Below, piece by piece: positions 25,037 through 35,468 of a DNA stretch of 64,000 nt. The translations under genes and the position numbers were made by a program. Under the pieces are notes generated by a model, which was not told the origin of the DNA, made no database searches, and saw only the letters and a list, made by a program, of their open reading frames with translations. The stretch is taken from assembly GCA_025917655.1 (NCBI GenBank), contig CP084611.1, positions 2,480,001 to 2,544,000 of the forward strand. Direction: 5' to 3'. The DNA is from Chlorella sorokiniana. Lineage: Eukaryota; Chlorophyta; Trebouxiophyceae; Chlorellales; Chlorellaceae. The number at the start of each line of letters is the position of its first letter. Position 1 is the first letter of the stretch.

Positions 25037-25156
25037 TTCAACAGCAATGCCAGCCAGGCCGATTTGTCGTCAGACTGATGCTGCACTGCTGCCCTGTGTC
25101 CAGCAGACTGATGGCAGCAAGTGCAGCCGCTGCCACCTGCCGGCCAGGCTCTCAGG

Positions 25157-26202
25157 CTATCGCTGGGGGTAGGCGCCCAGCAGCTTGATGTCCAGCAGCA
25201 GGGTGCGGTTGGTGTCGCTCAGCGTGTTGTTGTCCAGAACAAAGTCGAGGGCGCGCTGGCCGTCGAAATCCTTTGGCTGAGGCCCGTAGCGGTACCTGCA
25301 GCACGCGGAGCAGATGAAGACCAGCGTCCCTCCTCGCCGACGGCTGCTCTGCAGCGCCAGGACATGAGCGGCACCAGCACCGCTCACAATGCTCACGGTG
25401 ACTCACTTTCCGGAGCTCACAAACCGCTCGCTGCGGTCGCGAGGGTAGGAGAGCGACGGGATCTCCCAGCACCTCGATGCGCCGCACCCCGCCCACGCGC
25501 ATGGTGCTCACCGCCTCCTCAAAGGCGGGAATGGCCTGGCGGGAGCCCAGTACAAACTCGTAGGGCTCGTCCCTGCGGGAGTGGAACATAAAGACACCAT
25601 GCTCACTCTCAACTTCTGGAAGGTCCTTCACCATGTTTTGTCATCGCGGGAGATGGGTGCGCCACGCTCAGGCATGCATCCAGGAGTGCCACAGCTGTGG
25701 CGCGACGCATTGGCAACAAGCACCTGAGCGACGTGTTGTCTATCCGCTTTGCCTGGTAGTTTTTTGTTCTGCCTGCAAAGAAGGCAATGAATTTGCGAAC
25801 AGTTTGGGGAACTGCAGGGGGACTGCTAGAAGCGCGCAGCAAGCGCCGGGCCCACCCTTGCGTCAGATCCCTACCGGCCCAGTGAACAACCACTCTGTCG
25901 CCTGGCTGGGGTGTTCGGCCCTGCCCAACGGTGATGTCTTGGATTAGGAGGCCGGTCTTCGTTTGCACAAAGTCAGGCGCAGCGTTGACGGCTTGTGCAC
26001 TGGCCGCACTAGCCGGCACCGCTGCGGCAAGCACTCCAGCTCCAGCTGCCAGCAGGACTGCTCGCCGTTGAATGGAGCCATTTGTTTGAGTCTCAGCAAC
26101 CTCTATCGGCCGCACAATCCCCTGGCAACGTGCCGGGAAGCCAGGCTGGTGCGGCTGCAGCACAGTTGGTGCAAGAGAGGAATGGAGCTTACTGAATTGC
26201 AT
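25157..26202 (-). CDS. Thylakoid-lumen FKBP-type peptidyl-prolyl isomerase (FKBP16-1-like)
   Basis: Four exons: 26202-25875, 25772-25724, 25572 to about 25407, and 25295-25157. The N-terminus is a bipartite plastid/lumen signal: a basic Ser/Pro stretch, then the twin-arginine segment SIQRRAVLLAAGAGVLAAAV with an ASA cleavage site, suggesting Tat import. The FKBP fold follows: TKTGLLIQDITVGQG, GDRVVVHWAG, YQAKRIDNTSLRDEPYEFVL, IPAFEEAVSTMRVGGVRRIE, then YRYGPQPKDFDGQRALDFVL and a final strand LLLDIKLLGAYPQR. The QRALDFVL block before the last strand is characteristic of plant FKBP16-1. One frame correction is needed near 25460. A second Met at 26262 would add 20 residues; 26202 gives the more usual transit-peptide length. 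The role is assumed to be chaperoning lumenal photosynthetic proteins. Confidence 0.8.
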
Positions 26203-26738
26203 ATCGATCCAAATGGCATAAGAATTTGTGCAGATGGCGGTGCTGCTCCCTGCCCAAGGCAAGCCAGCATGTCGCCAGGGCTTCTGGCGTCATCAGCATG
26301 CTAAGTTGCCCAAGCTGAGTTAAAGTTGACTGTTGTTGAGAGTCCCATCAAATGTTACCACTCGGTCTCTTTGATGCATTTATAGATTTACAGGCAAAGA
26401 TGACTAGCGGCTCGCCAGATTTCTCCTCTCGGTTCCAGTCCGCGGCCGGCGGCTACGGCTGTCACCACATGCAAGTGATTTATATCCGCGAATCATCGCC
26501 ACCACCTTACAATCCCTGGTGCTTTTATATTGCTTGAATCACGGGTTCAGGCAGAAGCGACTGTCCCCAACTGCTCTGCTATTGTCGCGGCATGTCAGCT
26601 GAGAAAATTGGGCGGCAGGCGCCAGATCAGCACGAATCGGGATGTCAGGCCCTGTTCTGCGGAGTGGCGACAATCAAACCCTTTCGGAACGCCTGATGTG
26701 TGTGTTGCAAGCACGACTGCCGTTATACACGCAAGCTC
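26203..26738. other. Divergent promoter region (FKBP16 / F-box gene)
   Basis: About 535 bases between two opposite-strand start codons. It is AT-richer than the genes and holds a T/A-rich segment around 26330-26540. No coding exon was found. Confidence 0.45.
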
Positions 26739-29381
26739 ATGAGCGGCGGGGAGTGGGCCGCCCTGCCGGCGCCCTGCGTGCTGGAAATTTTCACCTTGGC
26801 GGAATCCAGCAAGGATGCTGTGGCTTGGAGGCTAGCGTGCAAGGCCTTCTTCCGGGTTTGCGGCAAGGTTGACATGCTCCAGTTGAGGGTCCTGGGAAAC
26901 GCCAAGGCGGCTGTCAGCGAGCTAGATGCGTCGTCCCGAGACATTGCGACATGGTTTGGGCTGGACCTCGACTTTGCGCCCATGGAGCTGGTGCAGCAGG
27001 TGCGGGTTTGGCGGCGCACTGGCAGCCGTGCGCTTGGCACGCGTCCGCCTCTAAATGTCGCTGCCAGCCGCGTTTCGTCCCTCTCTGCAGGGCAGAATCA
27101 CGTCACCCTATGTGCTGCGCCTGGAGCAGGCCAAACTGGTGGAGGTGGTGATGAAGGCAAGCGCCGCGGACGCCGCCCCTTGCGCATCTGTGCCGCCAGC
27201 GCTGCACTGCTGCCTCACTCGCCGCCGCGGTCCCACTCCCCCGCCGTGCGCAGCACCTGCACGGCGGCATCCGTTGGGCGCGACTTGCGGAGCCTGCCTC
27301 GTTCTGCCTGCCCTACCACCTGCGCCAGCTGTCGTCGGTGGTGACCCTGGAGCTGGTGCTGAACCCGGCGGTGGAGGAGGTGGTGTTTGCCTCTGCCGCC
27401 TTCCAGCGCCTGCACAGCCTGCGGCGCCTGACGCTGCGGGGCGGCTGCCCCAGACGCGGCGGCGCATGCAGCGGCGTGCGCTGCCGCACCTGGGCCCCAG
27501 CGTCACGCACCTGGCCGCGCACGGCCTCAACCTCACCTGCACCGACTGGGCCCACTTCCGCCACGTGCGCAGCTTGGACCTCAGCCACTCAGGTGAAGCG
27601 CTGCTGCAGGGGCGGTTCCTCTATGCGAGCCCGGGCTGCTGCCACGCGCCCGGCCTGGCACAACCTGGTGGTGGCCAGCTGCACAGGCTGATGAGCAGCT
27701 GCGGCGAGGCGTGCGCAGCCCCCGCCTCTCCCATGCCTGCGACGATCGGCATGCGGCCCCTGAACCCCCTCCCCGCTACGCAGACGTGCGGCTGGGGCCC
27801 TACTGCGGCGGGCTGCTGGCGGGTGTGGAGGAGCTGGCTCTGCGCGGGGCCACCCTGGAGCTGGCCAGCCCGGCCGTGTTTGAGGGCATGGCCGCCCTGC
27901 GCCGCCTCGACATGGAGGGCTGCACCAGCAGCCGCGCCGGCAGCTGGCTCAGCCGCGTGCTGGGCTCCTCGCCCGACTCGGTGGCGCTGCCGGGCGCTGC
28001 GCGAGCTGCGCGCCCTGGGCTGCAACGTGTTTGACCGCTGCGCGCTGGAGCTGGGGGGCGCCACCGCGCTGTCCCTGCTGGAGCTGCCCAGCGGCGTGCA
28101 GCTGCCCGCCACCCTGAAGCACGTTGCGCCGGGGCTGGAGCTGGGCCTGCACGTGGCGGAGGAGGGGCACGTGGTGTCCCGCCACGGCCGCGACTCGTAT
28201 TGCATCAAGGCCTGCCTGGCCGCCCGCCTGCCCTCCCTGCGCCGGCTGTGGGGGTGGGGGCTGGGGCGTGGCGCCCTGGGCGCGCTGCGCGACCTGCCCG
28301 AGCTGCGCGACCTGCGCCTGCTGGGGGCGACCGCCGCCGCCTCGCGCTCGACCTGGACATGCCGGCCCTGGAGGCGATACGGGTGGAGGGGTACCAGCTC
28401 ACGCAGGTGCGCCCCGCCCTGCCCCGCCTACCAGCCTGCCTCAGCAGCGCCGCCTGCATGCACGCAGGCTGCCTGCCCCGCCGCCGCCTTGCCACGATGC
28501 CACCCCCGCGCGCCCACCCCTGCAGCTGCGCCTGCCCGTGTGCCTGCGCCTGCACACCGCCGTGCTGGTGGGGCAGGGGGCGTGCCGTGAGCTGGCGCTG
28601 CCGCCCTCCACCGCCGTGCTGGTGCTGGACGGGGTGATGCGCGACGCCCGCACCCTGGCCCTGGCAACCATGGTGCGGCGCTGCCGCTGCCGCCCGCTGC
28701 CGCTGCCTCTGCTGCTGGGGGCAAGCGCAATGCTGTTGGAAGCAAGAGCAGCGGCGCTCGCACTCAGACCCTCGCCGCCTCCCTCCTTCCTCCCCCGGTT
28801 CCAGGTGCCCCGCCTGCGGACGGCTGTGCTGGGCATGGGCCACCTGCCCGCCAGCCTGCCGCCCACCGTGCAGCGGCTGGCGGTGGTGGGGGCGCCAGAG
28901 GGCGAGCGGCTGGCGCAGGCCTATCGCGGTCTGCAGGTGATGCCCCACACCTTGCCAGGCCGCCCGCCACTGCCAGCAGGGCCGCCCCAGCGCGGCCGTC
29001 AGTTCCATGCGCCTGGTGCGGAGTCTTTTGCCAAGCTGTGCCCCTCCAGCCCTCTTGTTGAGGCTGTCTGTGCCCCCCTCCACACATGCAGGTGCTGCTG
29101 CCGCAGCTGCCTCACCTGGAGGAGCTGCGCGTGACGTCTGGCGAGGCCCTGCCCGACGCGCTGGCCGCCCTGCTGCCCCCGGCTGCCAGTTCAGCACCGC
29201 TGGCGTGCCCCAGGACGCTGCGGGTGTGGACCGCTGGGGGCGCAGCCTGCACCAGACTGCACAGCTGGGCATGGCCTGGTGCGAGAGCCTGCTCACGCTG
29301 GATGGGCTGGACCCGGCAGCGCTGGAGGTAGAGCCGGGTAGCGCCCTGTCCCGCCAGGTCTCCCGTGTGCTGGTCAGCTGA
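26739..29381 (+). CDS. F-box / leucine-rich-repeat-like protein
   Basis: Met 26739 opens an F-box-like segment, WAALPAPCVLEIFTLAESS then AVAWRLACKAFFRVCG, within the first 45 residues. The rest is an irregular Leu-rich repeat array with units such as VVTLELVLNPAVEEVVF, LHSLRRLTLRGG, VRSLDLSHSG, VEELALRGATLELASP, MAALRRLDMEGC, LRELRALGCNVF, LPSLRRLWGWGLG, LPELRDLRLLGA, VPRLRTAVLGMGHLP and LPHLEELRVTSGEALPD. It ends SRQVSRVLVS at 29381. Such proteins usually recruit substrates to SCF ubiquitin ligases; the target is unknown. Exon boundaries are only partly resolved: several frame changes fall at G/C runs (27300, 27460, 28000, 28345, 29190), some of which may be short introns. Confidence 0.6.
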
Positions 29382-30140
29382 TCCACGTGCTGGCCGGCGC
29401 TGCGCGCTGCCAAGCCAGCAGGCCCCCTCCCGGCAACAGCACCACACGAAAGAATTCTTTTGACAACAAACGCCCTCGCGACCCACCAGTTTTGAGTCGA
29501 GCCGCCGCCTGCGCACCCATGGGCACTGTTTTCGACCCTTCTCCTGGGTGTTTTTGCCTTTGAACATTGGAGCAGCAGGGCTGCGACCTCCTGCCCCATT
29601 CCGCGTCCTGCGCTTGTCCCACATTGGACGGCTCTCGCCTGCACCCCCAAAGCCTCCGCTCCAGCCAAGGTCCAGTTTGTTGTTTACGTGTTGCCTAACC
29701 TTCTTGACCTTCTCACAGACATTTAAATGCAGCATTTCAGCTGGTCGGCTGTGCAATGCTATCCGCAGCACACAGAACTCATGGTCGCCAGCAGGGCACC
29801 CGCGGCACGCACGGCAGCTGGCGCTTGGGAAGCGCTTGCGATCTGCAGGGGGAGGAAATCGCATCCCTCTTTGGCCATCTCAATTGTCGCTTCTCAGGGA
29901 GGGGAGCGTGCTGAAATCTCAACAATAATAAAATACTTGTGTTGCCAAAAAGTTTTGAAGCAAGCAGCCTCGTAAGCTGTAGATCCTGCCTGACCTAGTC
30001 GTGCCAAACGAACAGGCAGCGGCTTACTGCTTGAAGTGCACAAGGGTGGGCGGGCGGGCGGCGGGCGCCACCCCGGCCGCCACGTGCCCTTGCCCTCCCC
30101 CTTCAGTTTTCACAAGCTGAACCAGGCTGCAGCGCCTGCC
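29382..30140 (+). other. Intergenic region upstream of the WSS1-like gene
   Basis: About 760 bases containing the 3' UTR of the F-box gene and the promoter of the WSS1-like gene. An AT-rich patch lies at 29890-29960, and a short GGGCG repeat at 30048-30063. No TGTAA or RNA gene was seen. Confidence 0.45.
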
Positions 30141-31918
30141 ATGGTGCTAGTGCACCAACTGGACCCATACTGCGTGGGAGAAATTCGCGAGCTGCAGGGG
30201 AAGCCCAACCGCGAGCAGGTCGGCCAGCCGCTGCTCCCTTGTCCCTTGGACAGCTGCACTGCGCTGGCCCTTGCTGCCACCATCAGTTGCAACCTGCCTT
30301 GCGTGGCCATCGCTGTTTCGTCACTGTCAGACTCCCCGCCAACTCCATGGTTGCCGCCCCTGCTCCGCCATCTGCCTGTGCTGCGATGCGCAGGCTCGCC
30401 AGATGCTGGAGCAAGTTGCCAGGCAAGTGCAGCCCATCCTGCGGCGCCGCAAGCTCACCGTCCCGCTCCTCCTGGAGTTCTGCCCTAGGAACGCTAACCT
30501 GCTGGTGAGGCGCTGGCGCTTTGCCCTCCGCCTTCCCATTTGTGCTCAGTGTGCCAGGCCTGCCATTGCAAGGAACAGCCCAGCAACAAACCATGAAGAC
30601 AGCCACCCAGCTTGGTGCAGGGGCTGAATGTGGGGGCGGTGGTGGTGGCACGCGGGAGATTCGTGTGCGCCTGCGGCCTGCACGCGCCGACGCCGACTTC
30701 CTGCCCTACGAGTCGGTGCTGGGCACCATGCTTCACGAGGTGGCGCACAACATGGTCGGGCCCCACAACGCCGCCTTCTACAAGCTGCTGGACGAGCTGA
30801 CCCAGGCAAGGGGCTGCCCCAGTAGCGGCCGCGCCGGCAGCGCACCACCCTGCGCACCCCGTTTGTGTGCCAGCCCAGCCCCACTCCCCCACGGTGCGGC
30901 TGCAGGAGTGCGAGGAGCTGACAGCGAGGGGCATCAGCGGCACGGGCGTGGGCTTTGACGCGCCAGCCGCCGGCAAGGCGGGCGGGCGGTTTGAGGGGCG
31001 GGGGCTGTCAGCGCAGCGGCTGCGCGAGCTGGCGCTGCGTGCGGCAGAGGGAAGGCTGCAGAAGCAGGCCCTCATGCCCGTGGGGCCCCGCACCGCCGGT
31101 ACGCTGGTGCTGCAAGCATGCCCCTTGCTTGAGCAGCAAAGGGCAGTTGTGCCATTCTGTGTTCACCCTTTGGCCTCCGCGCGCTCTGCATGACGCCCCA
31201 GGGCGCTTTCATTCGGTTGCAGGCGGGGACCTGTCGCTGCGCAGCCTGCCACCCCGCGAAGCTGCTGCACGTGCCGCCGAGCGCAGGTTGGCAGACCGCG
31301 CTTGCATGTGGCACCCCACGCTTCCAGTCGCTGGTGTCGATGCTCGCCGCAGTGTCATTCACGCGTTACCTGTGGCCCCTGCTGCGCAGGCTGCGTGACA
31401 ACCTGTGGTGCCCAGCAGAGGCGCTGGGTGCAGAGGGGGCAGAGGGGCACGGCGTGGACGCTGCGCTGCAGGCCATCCTGGACAACGGGGGCAGGGGCCA
31501 GCAGCAGCAGCAGCAGCAGCAGCACCTGAACCCACAGCCAGCTGGCGTCACGAGGCATCAGGGTGTGCCGCTTAGGACCGCACAGCAGCTGCTGCCGCAA
31601 GACAGTCAGCGCCGTCAGCAGCAGCGGGGTGCAGGAGCGAAGCGCGCTCGCAACGACGGCAGCGAGGGCGGTCTGACAGCTTTGCGCGCGACGTTACCCA
31701 GATCAGCACCCACAGCAGCAGATGACGACATTGTAGATTTGACGGGTACGGGCAGCGACGATGAGCCTTGGCCGCGGCAGCCTAGCAGCCCAACTTTGTG
31801 CCTGCACCCGGACTTCCAGCGCCACCTCACTGCGAATGACGACATTGTGGATCTCACGGGTGGCGCCAGCAACAACGACCCCCAGCAGCAGCAGCAGCAG
31901 CCTAGTAACCCAACTTAG
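30141..31918 (+). CDS. WSS1/SPRTN-like DNA-dependent metalloprotease (WLM domain) with twin SUMO-interacting motifs
   Basis: Exons include 30141-30218 (26 codons), 30394-30504 (37 codons), one from about 30623 to 30805, and one from 30906. The WLM domain reads QVQPILRRRKLTVPLLLEF, EIRVRLRP, FLPYESVLGTMLHEVAHNMV then GPHNAAFYKLLDEL. HEVAH with GPH is the zinc-binding HExxHxxxGxH active site. ECEELTARGISGTG and DNLWCPAE follow, as in Wss1. The C-terminus has a Gln run (CAG repeat near 31500) and two copies of DDIVDLTG, matching SUMO-interacting motifs. The family cleaves proteins crosslinked to DNA in the nucleus, guided by SUMO and Cdc48. One frame correction is needed at the G run near 30635, and the intron at 30806 is GC-AG. 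The stop at 31916 lies inside a tandem repeat. Confidence 0.85.
30806..30905 (+). other. GC-AG intron in the WSS1-like gene
   Basis: Donor CAG|GCAAGG and acceptor GCTGCAG|GAG. Removal joins KLLDELTQ to ECEELTARG exactly as in the Wss1 family, which supports the non-canonical donor. Confidence 0.7.
31499..31523 (+). repeat. CAG trinucleotide repeat (polyGln) in the WSS1-like gene
   Basis: Eight consecutive CAG codons give a polyglutamine tract in the disordered linker between the protease domain and the SUMO-binding tail. Confidence 0.85.
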
Positions 31919-31958
31919 CGCCTGCGCCCAAGCTTCCAGCGCCACCTCAGATGATGCC
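31779..31958 (+). repeat. Imperfect tandem duplication spanning the WSS1-like stop codon
   Basis: A segment starting CCTAGCAGCCCAACTTTGTG at 31779 recurs about 121 bases later as CCTAGTAACCCAACTTAGCG, and similarity continues through TTCCAGCGCCACCTCA. The TTTGTG of copy one corresponds to TTAGCG in copy two, which creates the stop codon. Copy two therefore runs on into the 3' UTR. Confidence 0.7.
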
Positions 31959-32055
31959 ACCTGCTTCGCCTCCCAAACCAGAATGCAGACGAGAAATATT
32001 AGTCCATATCGGGTCGTTATGCACGTCCCAAGACTCTACACGTGAGAACAGCAGA

Positions 32056-35000
32056 ATGGCTGCAGGCTTTGCCAGGTTGCTGGCTGCTGCAAGGGGTGGG
32101 TCAGCTGATATAGTAAAGGAGCTTTTGCATGAAGCAGACGCAGGCCTATGCAACGCGGCCGAGCCCTCCACAGGTTGGTGCTCTCAAGTCAAATCGCCGC
32201 GTTCGCGCTAGCACGAGGGGGCATTGTCGGGGGTCGTACCACAAGAAACCGGCCCTGGTGCCTCCGCCGCCGAGCGGGCTAGGCTGTCGACCTGATTGTT
32301 GGTAGCAGCAACCTTCGAGGAGCTCAATTGCGCTTGTCGCAAGACGCAGGCCTCACACCACTCCATGTCTCTGCTGGAGGCGCGTTCGAGGACATTGTTG
32401 AGTATTTACTGGACAAGGGTGCGTCTGTGATGGCGCGCGACGCGGCGGGTCAGAACCCACTGCACCTTGCTGCCCAGGTGGGCCTAATTTTGATGTCCAG
32501 CTGTTGCACTGTTTACCCAACCCACTGGCTTCTGCACTGCCTCACTGCTGCAATTCTTGCCTGGCTCCAGTGTGCGCTGCCCATGTGCTCATACCAGCTG
32601 GCCAGTCGTGCGCCGGCAGCCTGCTTGGAGCGCGATGGGTGCCAGCAGACGCCAGTTGACCTGGCATTGGCCTCTGCAAAGGGCGAGGTACGCCAGAATT
32701 AGGACTGCTGCCTAGTGCAAGCTGGTCTACATGCATTTCTGTGCTCAGTTGTCTGGTTGCTTCTCCACTTTGCAGGTTTTGAATGCGATGCTTCTGGCAT
32801 GCGCTGCGCATGCTACCGCTGATGCTCTGCAAGCAATGCGCGTGCTGCTGGACGCTGGGGCAGTTTGCGACACGTGGTGCGTTGCTCAAATCGGCGCGGC
32901 AGGGTCGTTGTTCTGTGCCTCAAGTCCTGTGCCTCGAGTGTCTCCAGGAACATTCTACCCCTTTCGCTGCCTCTTTGCAGGGCTCCAAACGGCTCCAGCG
33001 CTCTCATGCTGGCCGCGTCAGCAGACTGCGCGGAGGGGGTGCAGCTGCTGCTGGACCACGCGGCCTCACTGGAGCTGCAGGATGCGCTTGGTCGCACCGC
33101 GCTGATGTTTGCCGCTGGCAACAATGCCCGGGCGGCGCTGGAGGCTCTGCTGGACCGAGGCGCGTGCGTGGCCATCCGCGACAAGTGAGCGCGACACCTG
33201 CCAGCAGCATGACACCAGCGCTGCAGGCCATGCTGGTCGTCGTCCAAGCGATCTGTCACACTGCTTGTGTGCCCTTGGTGCGCAGGCGTGGTCGCTCTGT
33301 CATTGATTACGCGGCGGAGGAAAGTGAGGTGCGGCAGGTGCTCGAGGACCGAATTGCCATGCTGGAGGAGAAAGCTGCACGCATGCAGGTGCGCACTCAG
33401 GGTTGTCCTGCTCCACGCGTGCTTGGCAAGGTGTCATGCTTTGGGGTGGCTTTCGGGCTTGGCAAGGTGTCATTCTTTGGGGTGGCTTTCGGTTGAGGAC
33501 CAGGTCTGTCGGCCTGCGTTTCCTGCAGGAGGAGCTGCTGGCAGAGTTGGAGGAGGAGGAGGAGGCGCCAAAGGCCAAACAGCCTGCTAAGAGCTCAAAG
33601 AAGAAGAAGAAGGGCAAGCAGCATCCCAAAGCAAGGCAGGCAGCAACAGAAGCGGCACAAGGAGCAGCTAAGGGTGCAGCAGCATCGCAGGCGTTGTAGC
33701 AAACGGTCAGCCAGAGGCTGATGAGCAGCCTCCAGCGGCATGCCCAGCTGATCAGCTGCCGTTGCCACAAGCCGCTCCTGTGTCCCAGCCATCCAAAGTC
33801 ACCGCGGCGACTCCCGCTTCGATTGATGGCGAAGAGGACGAGGGCAGGGACCAAGCCGCCTGGCAGGTGGTCGGCAAAACACAGCGGCAGTCCCTCCTCC
33901 GCCGCTGCCCATCTGTCAGCTCGCTGGGCAGCAGCTGCAGGTACGCGGAGGTTTCCAAGACATGGAGCGTGCTTGACGCCATCCATTGTAGTGAAACAGT
34001 TCTGCTCTGCCACTTCATGTCTTCACCGCACGCCTTGTCCCCATGCAGTGGAGAGAGCCATGACACTGCCAACAGCAGCCAGCGGTCGGTGCTTGCAGCT
34101 CCTGTCCGACCACACAGCCGCGCGATGGCTGCGCCGGCTGCACCAGCTCTGAAGAGCCAGCCCGCAGCCAAGATCTCCACAAAGGCGCAACCACCACAGC
34201 TTCCACAAGCACTGCTCCCGCTGGTCTGTGGCTCTAAGACGTCGGCTTGGGGCAAGGGGGCAGCCATCGATGCAGTGTGTTCCCAGCAGCCGGGGGCGCC
34301 GGAAGCGTCAGCTGTGCACGATGAGGCGGCCTATCCCCCGCTGAGCGTCCCCGCGCCCTTGGCAGAAAGCGCGCAGCCTGACAGACTAGCAGCACAGAAA
34401 GGAGCGCCTGGAGAGGAAGCTACATTCCAGCCCAGCGCAGAGCCGGCCGCAGCTGAGGTGCAACCTGCAACCCAGACCAGCCAACACCTTGTAGCTTCGC
34501 CATTAACGCTAGCGCCTGAGCCAGAGCCTTGCTCATCCTGCCTGGTGGGGGACACACCACACCAAGATGAAGCGGCCACTTTGGCGGCTGAGGTGGCAAC
34601 GCTGCGTGCTCAGGTGGCCCAGCTGCACCTGCAGCAGCGCCATCGCGAGGAGCTGCACCAGGCCGAGCTGGCAGCTGTCCTTGAGGACACGGCTGCCCAC
34701 GAGGTTGCTGCAGTGGCGCAGGCCGTCGCCACCGAGCGCCTCAACTGCGTGTATCGCTTTGCAGCCTTCCTGCAGGCACGTGGAGGGTTGACGGATGGCG
34801 TAACCACACGTGTTATTGTGCATGGCGTTTCATGTTTTGCTGTATGTCTCACAGAGTCCCCTGTTTCTGCCTTGCTGCAGAACAACAACCTTGCCACAGA
34901 GTTGCTTGCCAGCCATGGGCTTGTTCCAGGCTCATCCAGCGCGGGCAGCGCGGCTCGGCCTTCCCCAGCCACCCCTTCTGGCAGCCTTGACTTCCTTGGC

Positions 35001-35237
35001 TTCCCGCCCCTTGACAGGCGCAGTACGACGGCGGTTGGGTGTGCGCCTGCAACGCCAGGCTTGATGCTGGGCGTGACAGCAGTGTCGCGGCCTTCCAACG
35101 ACATCGCGACCCCATTCTGCTTCTCCGACCTGGAGCAGCGCCTCCGCACCGAGTTCAGCGGTGACATCTCCCGATTCATGGTCCCTGCAGCCGATGTGCA
35201 GACGCCTAGCACGACACCCATCATCGGCAGCTTTTGA
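32056..35237 (+). CDS. Ankyrin-repeat protein with Lys-rich and coiled-coil C-terminal regions
   Basis: Met 32056 starts MAAGFARLLAAARGGSADIV. Ankyrin units are plain: DAGLTPLHVSAGGAFEDIVE, GASVMARDAAGQNPLHLAAQ, CQQTPVDLALASAKGE, NAMLLACAAHATADALQAMR, GSSALMLAASADCAEGVQLL and LGRTALMFAAGNNARAALEA, then SVIDYAAEESEVRQVLEDRI. An acidic then Lys-rich segment follows (EELLAELEEEEE, SSKKKKKGKQHPK), then a Pro/Ala/Gln-rich disordered stretch. Near 34570-34760 there is a heptad coiled coil (LAAEVATLRAQVAQLHLQQ), and the end is TPSTTPIIGSF. The two halves are joined across a likely 1-nt loss near 33697, where an in-frame TAG follows ASQAL; they could instead be two genes. Function unknown, probably a protein-interaction scaffold. 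Confidence 0.65.
33421..33492 (+). repeat. 36-bp tandem duplication in an ankyrin-gene intron
   Basis: Two adjacent 36-base units beginning GCTTGGCAAGGTGTCAT differ at one base (G versus T). They lie between the exon encoding VRQVLEDRIAMLEEKAARMQ and the one encoding EELLAELEEEEE. Confidence 0.85.
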
Positions 35238-35394
35238 GCGGTCATGCTGCCATGTTCTGGCAAGCCGCTCTGGGTTCTCGGCGGGCCCCAGCCAGGTCCC
35301 GCCTCCCCATGTCATGTCATACACCGTGCCCTGCTTGTACCTGTCTTGCACTTGCCAATCTGTCATAGATGCCCGTTGCTGCACCGCTTGGCCC

Positions 35395-35399
35395 TTACA
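35395..35399 (-). terminator. TGTAA poly(A) signal for the ASCH-like gene
   Basis: TTACA on the plus strand, 70 bases beyond the ASCH-like stop on its sense strand. It lies inside the presumed 3' UTR of the convergent ankyrin gene. Confidence 0.5.
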
Positions 35400-35453
35400 C
35401 ATAACTCCTTGTGATTCGTTTCCAGCCCCTTATGTACATTACTTTGGTCATCT

Positions 35454-35458
35454 TGTAA
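35454..35458 (+). terminator. TGTAA poly(A) signal for the ankyrin gene
   Basis: TGTAA 217 bases after the ankyrin-gene stop and 11 bases before the stop of the opposite-strand ASCH-like gene. If used, the two transcripts overlap tail to tail. Confidence 0.5.
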
Positions 35459-35468
35459 ACGCCTCCCT

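Noticed and set aside
28205-29668. Long minus-strand open frame opposite the F-box/LRR gene
   Set aside because: Composition is Gln/Arg/Ala-rich with no motif; the plus strand has coherent Leu-rich repeats and an F-box-like start.
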